Positions 8,359-16,573 of a DNA stretch of 64,000 nucleotides are shown piece after piece. The notes below the pieces were generated by a model. It was not told the DNA's origin. It was given only the letters and a program-made list of their open reading frames with translations, and did no database searches. The stretch is from Ascidiaceihabitans sp039975415 (GTDB taxonomy: Bacteria > Pseudomonadota > Alphaproteobacteria > Rhodobacterales > Rhodobacteraceae). The DNA lies in NCBI RefSeq assembly GCF_039975415.1, contig NZ_JBDWHD010000013.1; one strand, given 5' to 3'. The position numbers and the translations under genes are program-made. How positions within the stretch are numbered: the first letter of the stretch is position 1; every line of letters starts with the position of its first letter.

Positions 8359-9366
8359 ATGACCCGCATTTATACAGGTATAGCCGCGTTAGCGGTGCTG
8401 GCCGCGTGTGGCGGCAGCTCAAACCCATTTACATCCACAACAGGCGGCGGCACGACCGGCAACGGCGGCATCGAAGTGCCTGCGGCCATCGCAAACGATC
8501 TGGACAGTCTGAACTATGACGCCGCCAACAGGACTTTGACCGTTTCAGGTTTGACCCAAGACGGCGTGCCTTTGGTCAACACCTACAACTTCGTGTCTGA
8601 AGGCCAGCAGGTATTAACCACGTCAACTGGTCAATCCTACACCGCCTATATCAACGGCTACACGACGTTCACGGCCCAAAACGACCCACTTGGCCGCCAC
8701 GCGACGGCATTTGTGGCCAGCCGCGAAGGTGTTCAAGCGGGTGTTGTTCTGACAGGCGGACAATTCGGAGATTTCTTTGGTGGCACGTTTTACGAACGCA
8801 CCGGCACCTACACAGCGCCCGTCGCCCCCGAAGGCCGCTTCGATGTGACCTATCATGGCACATATGCTGCCGGGTTGAACGGACCCGGCCCCGTCACCGA
8901 TCTTTTGCCCATCAACCCTGCGCTTGATCCCGACGTCAACACCCCTAATCAAGCGGCCTATGTGCGCGGTTTGATTTTTGTGAACGTCGACCTGAACGAC
9001 ATGTCCGTTGAGGGCGAAATCTACAACCGCACCGCCGTTTTCCAAAGTGGCGTGGTCAGTCCTGTGCCCGGCGATGCACCGGATGATGTGCAATTTGCAG
9101 CTTTGCCAGACATCTTTTTGGTGGAAGGGACCTTGGAAGACGACGGGTCTTTCGCGGGTGTGACCGATGACGACGATGGTGAAATCGACACCAATGGCAC
9201 CTTTGCTGGCGTGATCGGCGGACCCAATGGCGAGAGCATGGTCGGAGGCACGTCGTTGACTGATTTTGTTGATCAATTGGACAATGAAATCGAATACGGT
9301 GTCTTCGTGCTGGACCTGTGCCAGGCCGGTGATACCGATCCGATTTGCCTGAACGCGCAGCCATAA
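8359..9366 (+). CDS. TbpB-like lipoprotein, candidate surface substrate of the adjacent Slam
   Basis: A 335-residue predicted lipoprotein: signal peptide MTRIYTGIAALAVLAAC with lipid-bearing Cys17, followed by a flexible Gly/Ser/Thr linker. The body is beta-rich. Two segments resemble the barrel repeats of transferrin-binding-protein-B-like proteins: GGQFGDFFGGTF (133-144) and GTFAGVIGGPNGESMVGG (280-297), the latter close to the G-F-x-G-x-x-G-P-x-x-x-E-x-G-G pattern. It lies six bases upstream of a Slam-like gene, the arrangement known for Slam and its cargo. The ligand is unknown, and iron or heme capture is only one possibility. Asp-rich loops (around 268-277) could bind calcium. Confidence 0.75.
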   Translation: MTRIYTGIAALAVLAACGGSSNPFTSTTGGGTTGNGGIEVPAAIANDLDSLNYDAANRTLTVSGLTQDGVPLVNTYNFVSEGQQVLTTSTGQSYTAYINGYTTFTAQNDPLGRHATAFVASREGVQAGVVLTGGQFGDFFGGTFYERTGTYTAPVAPEGRFDVTYHGTYAAGLNGPGPVTDLLPINPALDPDVNTPNQAAYVRGLIFVNVDLNDMSVEGEIYNRTAVFQSGVVSPVPGDAPDDVQFAALPDIFLVEGTLEDDGSFAGVTDDDDGEIDTNGTFAGVIGGPNGESMVGGTSLTDFVDQLDNEIEYGVFVLDLCQAGDTDPICLNAQP

Positions 9367-9372
9367 GAACTG

Positions 9373-10773
9373 ATGGGCGCACCGCGGTCCAAGGTCATGC
9401 AAAAGAGGCGTCGCGCATTATGCGTGGCCGCCCTTATTGCCTGTGCGACACCGGGCAGCCCACAACCGACCGAAACGCTGACCCTCAATCAGGCACGCAG
9501 TGTCGCCGCACAAGCCATTCGCGGCGGTGATTTCGAATTGGCCCGAAGACTGGCTATGGGCCTTTTGCAGGCGGATCCCGAAGATGCCTACGCCTATTCG
9601 GTGCTGACAGCTGCACACACGCGGCTGAGAAATCCGGACCTGGCCCGGCATGCTGCACGGCTAACTTATAAATACAGCGACACACCGTCTGCGTCCTTTA
9701 ACGCCGCACGCAAGGCTGGCGAACTGGCTTACCAGCAAAAACGATACAACGCTGCCCAATTGTGGTTGCGCAGGGCCGCGTTTCACGCCCCTGATGAAAA
9801 GCACACCAAATTACTGGGCCGCAACTATGCACAGGTGCGAAAAGCCAACCCTTTGACCTTGCGGTTCAATTTTTCGGTGACACCGTCGGACAACGTCAAC
9901 AACGGCTCTGACGCCGTGTCCCATATCATCAATGGTGAGCCGACAGGTGGCAGCATCGGCGCAGGCAGTCGTGCTTTGTCCGGTATCGTTGGCACCGCAG
10001 ACCTAAGCGTCCAGTACCGCCTGCGACAAACCAAGAAAACACGCACTGTTCTAAATGCGCGGATCTTCACGCGTCGGGTCGCACTGTCGTCTTCTGCGCG
10101 CGCAGCGGCGCCCAATGTCAGCAATGCAGAGCTGGGCAGCACCTATACCGATATTGGCCTGTCCCACAGCTTTGCACTAAAGACACCAGGCGCATTCGCG
10201 ACGGTTAGTGGAAATGTCGGCAAAACCTGGGCTGCGGACAACGCGCAATACACTTTTGCGCGGGCAGGCTTTGCCCCCAGTTACAAGCTAACAGATAGAA
10301 GTCGCCTGAACCTGAATGCCAGCATCGAACAACGCTGGTCTACCACCGACAATCGGCGCGATAGCACAATTGCGCGGGTCTCGGCAAAGGTGCATCAGAA
10401 GCTAAAGAACGGCAACAAGCTGAGTTATGGCGTGAACTTGCAGGATGTGCGCAGCGACGCAACAAATGCGTCCTACCTGTCCAGCGTGGTGACTTTTGAA
10501 TACGACTTTGGCAAACAAATTGGCCCTATGACGCTAAGCGCTGGCGTGTCACTGGGGCAGACGGACTATAGCACCTATGGCCTGCCAATGCCTGTCGCGG
10601 GCGGGCGACAAGACACGTCTTTGTACGGAAATGTCACAATGGTGTTCACAGATTATGACGTGGCGGGGTTCGCACCGTCTTTGCGGGTTCGGGCGGGCGG
10701 CAAGACCTCCAACATCAGTCGTTTTGAAACACGCGAATTGTCCGTGACGCTGGGCATCCAGTCAAAATTCTGA
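9373..10773 (+). CDS. Slam-like outer-membrane protein (TPR plus beta-barrel, DUF560 type)
   Basis: Slam proteins move lipoproteins across the outer membrane to the cell surface. This 466-residue protein has a signal peptide, then helical TPR-like repeats (about 35-150, e.g. GDFELARRLAMGLLQADPEDAYAYSV in two stretches). After it comes a long barrel region of alternating hydrophobic strands (about 165-466) ending in a C-terminal Phe (LGIQSKF), the usual outer-membrane sorting signal. Order and size match the Slam layout. The upstream gene encodes a TbpB-like lipoprotein with only six bases between them. A second start at 9397 (MQKRRRAL) gives a tidier signal peptide; neither start has a strong ribosome-binding site. 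A plain porin is the main alternative. Confidence 0.75.
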   Translation: MGAPRSKVMQKRRRALCVAALIACATPGSPQPTETLTLNQARSVAAQAIRGGDFELARRLAMGLLQADPEDAYAYSVLTAAHTRLRNPDLARHAARLTYKYSDTPSASFNAARKAGELAYQQKRYNAAQLWLRRAAFHAPDEKHTKLLGRNYAQVRKANPLTLRFNFSVTPSDNVNNGSDAVSHIINGEPTGGSIGAGSRALSGIVGTADLSVQYRLRQTKKTRTVLNARIFTRRVALSSSARAAAPNVSNAELGSTYTDIGLSHSFALKTPGAFATVSGNVGKTWAADNAQYTFARAGFAPSYKLTDRSRLNLNASIEQRWSTTDNRRDSTIARVSAKVHQKLKNGNKLSYGVNLQDVRSDATNASYLSSVVTFEYDFGKQIGPMTLSAGVSLGQTDYSTYGLPMPVAGGRQDTSLYGNVTMVFTDYDVAGFAPSLRVRAGGKTSNISRFETRELSVTLGIQSKF

Positions 10774-10842
10774 GAGCCGCTGGCATCGCGCCGCGGACAT
10801 GCTAGGTTGGAGGGCGAAGTCATTCCAATACAGGACAAACAC

Positions 10843-11271
10843 ATGCCGCTGAAATATCTGCACACAATGGTCCGCGTGGCCGATCTGGAAAAATCCATCG
10901 CGTTTTTTGAATTGCTGGGAATGAAAGAAACCCGCCGGTACGACAGCGAAGGCGGACGGTTTTCCTTGATCTTCATGGCAGCTGAAGGCGACGAAGACTG
11001 CCCCGTTGAGCTGACATACAACTGGGATGGTGATGAAGGATTGCCGTCAGACGGCCGTCATTTTGGCCATCTGGCGTACCGCGTTGATAACATTTATGAA
11101 ACATGCCAACACCTTATGGACAATGGCGTAACCATCAACCGTCCGCCCCGCGATGGGCACATGGCGTTCGTACGCAGCCCCGACAATATCTCGATTGAGC
11201 TGCTGCAAGCCGGCGACAACCTTGAGCCTGCCGAACCTTGGGTCAGCATGGAAAATACAGGGCACTGGTGA
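10843..11271 (+). CDS. gloA: lactoylglutathione lyase (glyoxalase I)
   Basis: It converts the methylglyoxal-glutathione hemithioacetal to S-lactoylglutathione. The 142-residue VOC-fold protein keeps the four metal ligands where E. coli GloA has them: His7 (LHTMVRV), Glu56 (VELTYNW), His76 (FGHLAYRV) and Glu119 (SIELLQ). The ATG at 10843 (MPLKYLHTM) was chosen because it matches the family start and has AGGA upstream; an upstream in-frame start is unlikely. Its stop overlaps the GTG start of the first DUF1194 gene (GTGA), so the four genes probably form one unit. Confidence 0.92.
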   Translation: MPLKYLHTMVRVADLEKSIAFFELLGMKETRRYDSEGGRFSLIFMAAEGDEDCPVELTYNWDGDEGLPSDGRHFGHLAYRVDNIYETCQHLMDNGVTINRPPRDGHMAFVRSPDNISIELLQAGDNLEPAEPWVSMENTGHW

Positions 11272-11978
11272 AGCCCTACGCTGCATGCGTGGCCTTAGCG
11301 GCGGTGGCTTGCGTCACCTCCGCTCAGGCAGACTGCCGCTTGGCCTTGCTGCTTGCGGTGGATGTGTCCAATTCCGTCAATGCAACCGAAGACGCGCTTC
11401 AGCGTAAAGGACTGTCAAACGCCTTAAATGCCGCAAACGTGAAACGTGCCGTTTTCGTCACCGATCAAACCGTGGCCCTAGCCGCTTTCGAATGGTCCGG
11501 GCGCCATCACCAGCAGGTCATGTTGGACTGGACCATTTTGAAGACCCCCGCCGATCTTTCACACGCGGCGCGCACCATCGCACACAGCAAACGCGGCCAA
11601 ATCGATTTTCCGACTGCCATGGGCCACGCCTTGACGTTCGGGGCCGAGATGTTTGCAAAAGCCCCTAACTGTTTGTTTCAGACATTGGACGTGGCCGGAG
11701 ACGGCAAAAGCAACACAGGGTATCCGCCCAAGCAGGCCTACGCCGATCCGGCCTATGACGAAATCACTGTGAACGGTCTTGTGGTCCGGGTTATGGACCT
11801 GGGCATGGATCTGGGCGTCACCGCCTACTACGAAGCTCATGTCAAACACGGACCAGGTGCATTTGTCGAAGTTGCCGACGGGTTCGAGGATTACACCCGC
11901 GCCATGACCGACAAATTGTTGCGCGAATTGTCCCCCACGGTGCTCAGTGCGCGACCAGCATCGGATCATCTCGGATGA
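11268..11978 (+). CDS. DUF1194 secreted von Willebrand-like protein, copy 1
   Basis: Starts at a GTG overlapping the gloA stop. The 236-residue product has a signal peptide ending SAQA, then the DUF1194 domain. AVDVSNSVN carries the DxSxS metal-ion-dependent adhesion (MIDAS) motif, and DVAGDGKSNTG and ITVNGLVVR are further family blocks. These proteins are predicted periplasmic or secreted; their function is unknown. It is the first of three tandem paralogues of similar length and layout. The next copy overlaps it by four bases. Confidence 0.85.
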   Translation: MKPYAACVALAAVACVTSAQADCRLALLLAVDVSNSVNATEDALQRKGLSNALNAANVKRAVFVTDQTVALAAFEWSGRHHQQVMLDWTILKTPADLSHAARTIAHSKRGQIDFPTAMGHALTFGAEMFAKAPNCLFQTLDVAGDGKSNTGYPPKQAYADPAYDEITVNGLVVRVMDLGMDLGVTAYYEAHVKHGPGAFVEVADGFEDYTRAMTDKLLRELSPTVLSARPASDHLG

Positions 11979-12673
11979 AATCTGCCCTTCTTGCCTTTGC
12001 TCTGTCTTCCCTGCCCTTGCCCGCTTTCGCATGCCGCCTTGCGTTGCTTTTGGCGGTTGATGTGTCCAGTTCGGTTGATGCTGCGGAAGATCAATTGCAA
12101 CGGGGTGGTATTGTGTCAGCGTTGATTGCCCCCGAGGTGCAAAATGCGTTTTTTGCGTCTGATGTTCCGGTGGCTTTGGGCATCTATGAGTGGTCAGGGC
12201 GCTACAATCAGGAAGTATTGCTGGACTGGGTCATAATCGACACGCCCTCCGATTTGCTGGCGGCTGCAGAAACCGTCGCTGATAGCAAACGCAGCCACAA
12301 CGATTTCCCGACAGCCATGGGACACGCGCTTGGGTTCGGGGCGAAAATGTTGGCCCGCGCCCCGCAATGTGACACCAAGACGCTAGACATGGCGGGCGAC
12401 GGCCAAAATAACGAAGGCTTTGGCCCCCAAGCGGCCTACCGAGAATTCCCTTTTGACGATGTTACCGTTAACGGGTTGGTCGTAAACGGGGCCGACTTTG
12501 AAGCTGAAACCGGCCTGATCGCTTTTTATGAAGGCCAGGTCATGCACGGCCCGGGCGCATTTATTGTTGTGGCACAAGGGTTTGACGATTACGCCCGCGC
12601 GATGCAGCGCAAACTGGTGCGTGAGCTGTCTTTGCCCATTCTGGGTGCTTTGCCGCTGCCTGGCCCGGGATAA
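11975..12673 (+). CDS. DUF1194 secreted von Willebrand-like protein, copy 2
   Basis: The 232-residue paralogue has signal peptide MKSALLAFALSSLPLPAFA, then CRLALLLAVDVSSSVD with the MIDAS motif, FPTAMGHALGFG, DMAGDGQNNEG and VTVNGLVV. Its ATG overlaps the stop of copy 1 (ATGA), indicating coupled translation. Copies 1 and 2 are closer to each other than to copy 3 by eye. No partner such as a secretion system or MoxR ATPase is adjacent. Confidence 0.87.
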   Translation: MKSALLAFALSSLPLPAFACRLALLLAVDVSSSVDAAEDQLQRGGIVSALIAPEVQNAFFASDVPVALGIYEWSGRYNQEVLLDWVIIDTPSDLLAAAETVADSKRSHNDFPTAMGHALGFGAKMLARAPQCDTKTLDMAGDGQNNEGFGPQAAYREFPFDDVTVNGLVVNGADFEAETGLIAFYEGQVMHGPGAFIVVAQGFDDYARAMQRKLVRELSLPILGALPLPGPG

Positions 12674-12677
12674 GAAT

Positions 12678-13454
12678 ATGCATTGGTGTTCTCATCTGCC
12701 TTCTTCCCTTTATGCGGTCGCTTTTGCGGTTTTGGCCACACAAACCATCGGTAGTTTGGCACAAGCACACTGCCGTCAGGCATTGGCATTGGGGCTGGAT
12801 GTTTCGGGGTCTGTGGACGCGCGGGAATACCGTTTGCAACTGGACGGTGTTGCCGCGGCACTGAATGCGCCAACGGTGCAAGCAGCACTTTTGGACACGC
12901 CCGGATCCCACGTCAGTTTGCTGATTTATGAATGGAGCGGTCCGGCTGATCAGGCCCTGATACTGCCTTGGACCCCGATCATGTCTGTCGCCGATCTGGA
13001 AGACATCACCGAAATCCTGCAACAGACCGCCCGCCGCGCCACCAGTCCCGGCACTGCTTTGGGCGATGCCATGATACTGGGCGCCCGCCATCTTTCGATG
13101 CAGCCTGAGTGCTGGACACATACTTTGGATATTTCTGGAGATGGAAAATCCAATCTCGGGGCGCGACCCAGAGACGTAAAACCCGTGTTGTTACATGATG
13201 ACATCACAATAAACGCTTTGGTCATTGGCGCAGATGCGCCCCAGTCGGGCGATAACCGACAGGCCGACATTGCCGGCCTATCTGCCTATTTCCATGCAGA
13301 AGTGGTTTTGGGTCCGGATTCTTTTGTGGAAACGGCTTTAGGCTTTGATGAATACGCCCAAGCCATGCAACGCAAGCTGGAACGCGAACTACAGACGCTG
13401 ATGATGTCCGAACACGATCTGGACGCGGGGACCCAAAAACGAGACCTGCGCTGA
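12678..13454 (+). CDS. DUF1194 secreted von Willebrand-like protein, copy 3
   Basis: A 258-residue paralogue starting at the ATG at 12678, four bases after the copy 2 stop. A longer frame beginning inside copy 2 is a shadow. The signal peptide ends LAQAHC. MIDAS motif LDVSGSVD, then SPGTALGDAMILGARHL, DISGDGKSNLG and ITINALVIG are visible. The C-terminus is longer and more polar than in copies 1 and 2. An 8-base inverted repeat (13446-13453 with 13466-13473) overlaps the stop region but has no T-run, so a terminator role is doubtful. Confidence 0.87.
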   Translation: MHWCSHLPSSLYAVAFAVLATQTIGSLAQAHCRQALALGLDVSGSVDAREYRLQLDGVAAALNAPTVQAALLDTPGSHVSLLIYEWSGPADQALILPWTPIMSVADLEDITEILQQTARRATSPGTALGDAMILGARHLSMQPECWTHTLDISGDGKSNLGARPRDVKPVLLHDDITINALVIGADAPQSGDNRQADIAGLSAYFHAEVVLGPDSFVETALGFDEYAQAMQRKLERELQTLMMSEHDLDAGTQKRDLR

Positions 13455-13502
13455 CCCCATTGGAACAGCGCAGAAAGTCCGTGTCGTCACGATGGCTTTT
13501 GT

Positions 13503-14000
13503 CTAGTAGATATAGCGGATCTGATCTGTCCAATACCGTTCCACCCGTTTCAAGGAATTGGTAATGTTGTCGATACCATCCCGGCCAATCACGCCGCGCG
13601 ATTGTAGGCCTTCAGCGTGACGTTCAAACAAATCCGTCACCACATCCCGAATGTTGCGGCCTTTTTCGGTCAGCCGCACGCGCACAGATCGCCGATCAAT
13701 TTCGCACCGCTGATGGTGCATATAGCCCATTTCCACCAGTTTCTTCAGGTTGTAGCTGACGTTGCTGCCTTGATAGTAGCCCCGGCTTTTAAGCTCGCCA
13801 GCGGTTACTTCATTGTCACCGATGTTGAACAACAGCAGCGCCTGAACCGCGTTGATTTCCAACACACCGACACGTTCGAATTCGTCTTTGATGACATCAA
13901 GCAACAACCGGTGCAGGCGTTCAACCAAAGAGAGGGCTTCGAGGTAGCCCCCCATAAAGCCCTTAACGTGGGCCGCCATCATTGGATCTTGGACGCTCAT
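13503..14000 (-). CDS. MarR-family winged-helix regulator (LdtR-like)
   Basis: A 165-residue DNA-binding protein. The winged helix spans about 45-125: INAVQALLLFNIGDNEVTAGELKSRG, then recognition segment NVSYNLKKLVEMGYM and wing DRRSVRVRLTEKG. Both the length and the phrase ELKSRGYYQGSNVSYNLKKL recall alphaproteobacterial LdtR-type regulators, which control L,D-transpeptidase genes. That link is from memory and no transpeptidase gene is near. It stands alone between the DUF1194 genes (convergent) and sdhE. Confidence 0.82.
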   Translation of the reverse strand: MSVQDPMMAAHVKGFMGGYLEALSLVERLHRLLLDVIKDEFERVGVLEINAVQALLLFNIGDNEVTAGELKSRGYYQGSNVSYNLKKLVEMGYMHHQRCEIDRRSVRVRLTEKGRNIRDVVTDLFERHAEGLQSRGVIGRDGIDNITNSLKRVERYWTDQIRYIY

Positions 14001-14077
14001 TATGTTTCTCCGACTCAGTCTGCTCTTTGGAACAAAACTGGATCAAATTTCACAATAATGAGTTAAAAAGCGGGTGT

Positions 14078-14344
14078 TCAAGCATTTTTATCCTGAAATT
14101 GGACCGCTATACGTGTAACCAGATCAGCCAATTCATCCGGTGGGCTATGTTGGCCCGTCACCCATTGATACAAGTCCTGGTCATTTTCATTGAGCAACGA
14201 ATCGTATTGCAAAAGCTCCGCGTCGGACATTTCTGCCAGATGGTCATCGGCAAATGCAGACAGAATGATGTCCATCTCTTTGATGCCCCGACGCATCGAC
14301 CGCATACGCAAACGTTTCAGACGATGTTCATACAACTCAGCCAT
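14078..14344 (-). CDS. sdhE: succinate dehydrogenase flavinylation factor SdhE
   Basis: An 88-residue protein needed to attach FAD to the SdhA subunit. The start MAELYEHRLKRLRMRSMRRGIKEMD (two blocks) carries the RGxxE motif (RGIKE) that defines the family. The C-terminal half, with LLNENDQDLYQWVTGQ, matches the five-helix fold. A longer frame upstream lies inside the XRE gene and is not used. The ATG overlaps the end of that gene by eight bases. Confidence 0.93.
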   Translation of the reverse strand: MAELYEHRLKRLRMRSMRRGIKEMDIILSAFADDHLAEMSDAELLQYDSLLNENDQDLYQWVTGQHSPPDELADLVTRIAVQFQDKNA

Positions 14345-14735
14345 TCGAGTTTGTGTCCAAAACTGTACGCAACCGTTTTTCAAGCCGCGCAACTTGTTCC
14401 GCACGGGCCAGCAAATCAGCGCGCATATCGCGCAGCTCCAGCAAGATCGCGCGTGTCGTATCATCACGGGCGTCGGCATCGGCGGGTGCATCCATTCCGA
14501 CGCCCTCACCATTGATGAGCCACATCATGGATACGTTCAACAACCCCGCCATCATCGACAAACGGTTGGCACGCGGTTCGGACAAATCGTTTTCCCATTT
14601 GCGCAATGTATCAAGACGAATGCCCAAGCGCCGTGCCAAATCTTTTTGCGCCATGCCGGCCTGTTCACGCGCAGCTGCGACCCTGTCCCCAAAAGTTGCC
14701 GCGTCTTGTCCGTACCAATTTTCTGTGTCGTCCAT
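14337..14735 (-). CDS. XRE-family helix-turn-helix regulator
   Basis: A 132-residue protein with a Cro/CI-type helix-turn-helix (about 17-70: FGDRVAAAREQAGMAQKDLARRLG, then TLRKWENDLSEPRANRLS). A C-terminal helix rich in Arg and Leu (ILLELRDMRADLLARAEQVARLEKRL in two stretches) probably forms a coiled coil for dimerisation. The start at 14735 (MDDTENWYG) suits the domain. It overlaps sdhE by eight bases. Target genes are unknown. Confidence 0.87.
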   Translation of the reverse strand: MDDTENWYGQDAATFGDRVAAAREQAGMAQKDLARRLGIRLDTLRKWENDLSEPRANRLSMMAGLLNVSMMWLINGEGVGMDAPADADARDDTTRAILLELRDMRADLLARAEQVARLEKRLRTVLDTNSNG

Positions 14736-14821
14736 GATATGCTTCGCCTTCTGCGGTTGATCGGAGGGCAAGCCCCCCCTATGACAGTTCTGCGACCAGC
14801 TCTAACCAAATTGAGGCCGAA

Positions 14822-16027
14822 ATGAAACTGCTCTCCGACACTCTTGACCGCGTCAAACCGTCCCCGACCATCGCCGTGACGAACAAAGCGCAGGAATTGA
14901 AGGCAGCTGGGCACGATGTCATTGGCCTTGGCGCGGGTGAGCCGGACTTTGATACACCGCAACATATCAAAGACGCTGCCGTGGTCGCCATTGCCATGGG
15001 CAAAACCAAATACACCGCTGTTGATGGCATCAAAGAACTAAAAGAAGCCGTGTGCGCCAAATTCAAACGCGACAACAAGCTGACCTATGAACCCAATCAG
15101 GTCAGCGTGTCTTCTGGCGGCAAGCAAATCCTTTACAACGCGCTGATGGCAACCCTGAACGAAGGCGACGAGGTGGTGATCCCTGCCCCCTATTGGGTCA
15201 GCTACCCCGACATGGTGCTGTTGGCCGGTGGCACACCTGTGGTCGCGCAAGCCAGCGTGCAAACAAACTACAAGCTGACAGCAGAGCAACTTGAGGCTGC
15301 AATCACACCCAACACCAAATGGTTCATCTTCAACTCGCCCTCCAACCCAACAGGCGCCGGGTACACGTGGGACGAGCTGAAGGAACTGACAGACGTGTTG
15401 ATGCGCCACCCGCATGTGTGGGTGATGTCGGATGATATGTATGAATTCCTTGCCTATGACGGGTTCAAATTCTGCACCCCCGCCGAAGTTGAACCGCGCC
15501 TGTATGACCGCACCCTGACCACCAACGGTGTGTCCAAAGCCTATGCGATGACAGGTTGGCGGATCGGCTACGCCGCGGGGCCCGTGGAACTGATCGCGGC
15601 GATGCGTAAGGTGCAATCACAATCCACATCGAACCCCTGCACCATCAGCCAATGGGCCGCAGTTGAAGCCTTGAACGGGCAACATGACTTTATTGCCGAC
15701 AACAACGAAATTTTTGTGCGCCGTCGCAATCTGGTTGTGGACATGTTGAACGCGGCCGAAGGTATCAGCTGCCCTGTGCCGGAAGGCGCATTTTATGTTT
15801 ATCCGTCCATCTCAGGCGTGATCGGCAAGACATCAGCCGGTGGAACAAAAATCGAAAACGACGAGATCTTCGCCAACGCGCTGCTGGAGGAAACCGGAGT
15901 AGCGGTCGTCTTCGGCGCTGCATTCGGACTATCGCCAAACTTCCGCGTCAGCTACGCTACCTCTGACGAAGCCCTCAAAGAGGCCTGCACGCGCATACAG
16001 ACCTTTTGCGCGTCCATGACAGACTAA
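14822..16027 (+). CDS. aatA: aspartate aminotransferase (class I, PLP-dependent)
   Basis: It interconverts aspartate and oxoglutarate with oxaloacetate and glutamate. The 401-residue protein belongs to the subgroup Ib enzymes of alphaproteobacteria: GLGAGEPDFDTP near the start, SPSNPTGAGYTWDEL, and the Schiff-base lysine Lys239 in NGVSKAYAMTGWRIGY. The final third has the substrate Arg segment SPNFRVSYATS. Divergent from the XRE-sdhE pair. The following small gene starts 11 bases after its stop. Confidence 0.95.
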   Translation: MKLLSDTLDRVKPSPTIAVTNKAQELKAAGHDVIGLGAGEPDFDTPQHIKDAAVVAIAMGKTKYTAVDGIKELKEAVCAKFKRDNKLTYEPNQVSVSSGGKQILYNALMATLNEGDEVVIPAPYWVSYPDMVLLAGGTPVVAQASVQTNYKLTAEQLEAAITPNTKWFIFNSPSNPTGAGYTWDELKELTDVLMRHPHVWVMSDDMYEFLAYDGFKFCTPAEVEPRLYDRTLTTNGVSKAYAMTGWRIGYAAGPVELIAAMRKVQSQSTSNPCTISQWAAVEALNGQHDFIADNNEIFVRRRNLVVDMLNAAEGISCPVPEGAFYVYPSISGVIGKTSAGGTKIENDEIFANALLEETGVAVVFGAAFGLSPNFRVSYATSDEALKEACTRIQTFCASMTD

Positions 16028-16038
16028 GGATAACGAAT

Positions 16039-16440
16039 ATGGCAGGAGAATTGCCTGAGTATTATTTTCGCGTGCGTGAAAATGGCGCGATGGTGTTCCG
16101 CGTAGACACCGAAAACCGGCAACGGCGTATCGAGATGGATCAGGTCGCTGTGATCAACATTCGAAACGGCGAAATCAAGCCCCAAGGTGACCGCAGCCTC
16201 AGTGATACCGACCTTGCCGAGATCAAAGCCTGGATGGAGCAACGGGCCGCAGTCCTTGCGCACCGCGACATCGACGACATTCACCGCGCAGTAGACTATA
16301 TGAATCTGACGACCCAGTGGGTGCAATCAAAAGCATCTGATGCGCAATTGGAAGACGTGACCGACGCGTTACTATTGGCCATGCACGACTTGCGCAGCAC
16401 CCTTGTGCGCAAAAAAGCGGACCGCCTGATGAGTGACTAA
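16039..16440 (+). CDS. conserved-looking hypothetical protein downstream of aatA
   Basis: A 133-residue soluble protein with AAGGATAA before the ATG at 16039. The N-terminal half (LPEYYFRVRENGAMVFRVDTENRQRRIEMDQVAVINIRNGEIKP in pieces) looks like beta strands of a small barrel. The second half is helical and charged (IKAWMEQRAAVLAHRDIDDIHRAVDYM in pieces). No family is recognised. The short distance from aatA suggests co-transcription. Confidence 0.7.
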   Translation: MAGELPEYYFRVRENGAMVFRVDTENRQRRIEMDQVAVINIRNGEIKPQGDRSLSDTDLAEIKAWMEQRAAVLAHRDIDDIHRAVDYMNLTTQWVQSKASDAQLEDVTDALLLAMHDLRSTLVRKKADRLMSD

Positions 16441-16573
16441 GGCTGTTCAATTGGCCATCTGGTACAGTGGTTGATACGGTTTCGCGACAATGTGACGTGG
16501 TTTAGCGTCTCGTTAAACTCTTTGTGGAAAAAAAGCGGCAGGACGCAACAACCCGGCACGCTTTTTACAAAAA

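Noticed and set aside
12561..13121. 186-residue antisense frame across DUF1194 copies 2 and 3
   Set aside because: It spans the junction of two real genes on the other strand and has no family features.
13446..13473. Hairpin at the end of DUF1194 copy 3 as a terminator
   Set aside because: It overlaps the stop codon and no T-run follows on either strand, so it is not listed as a feature.
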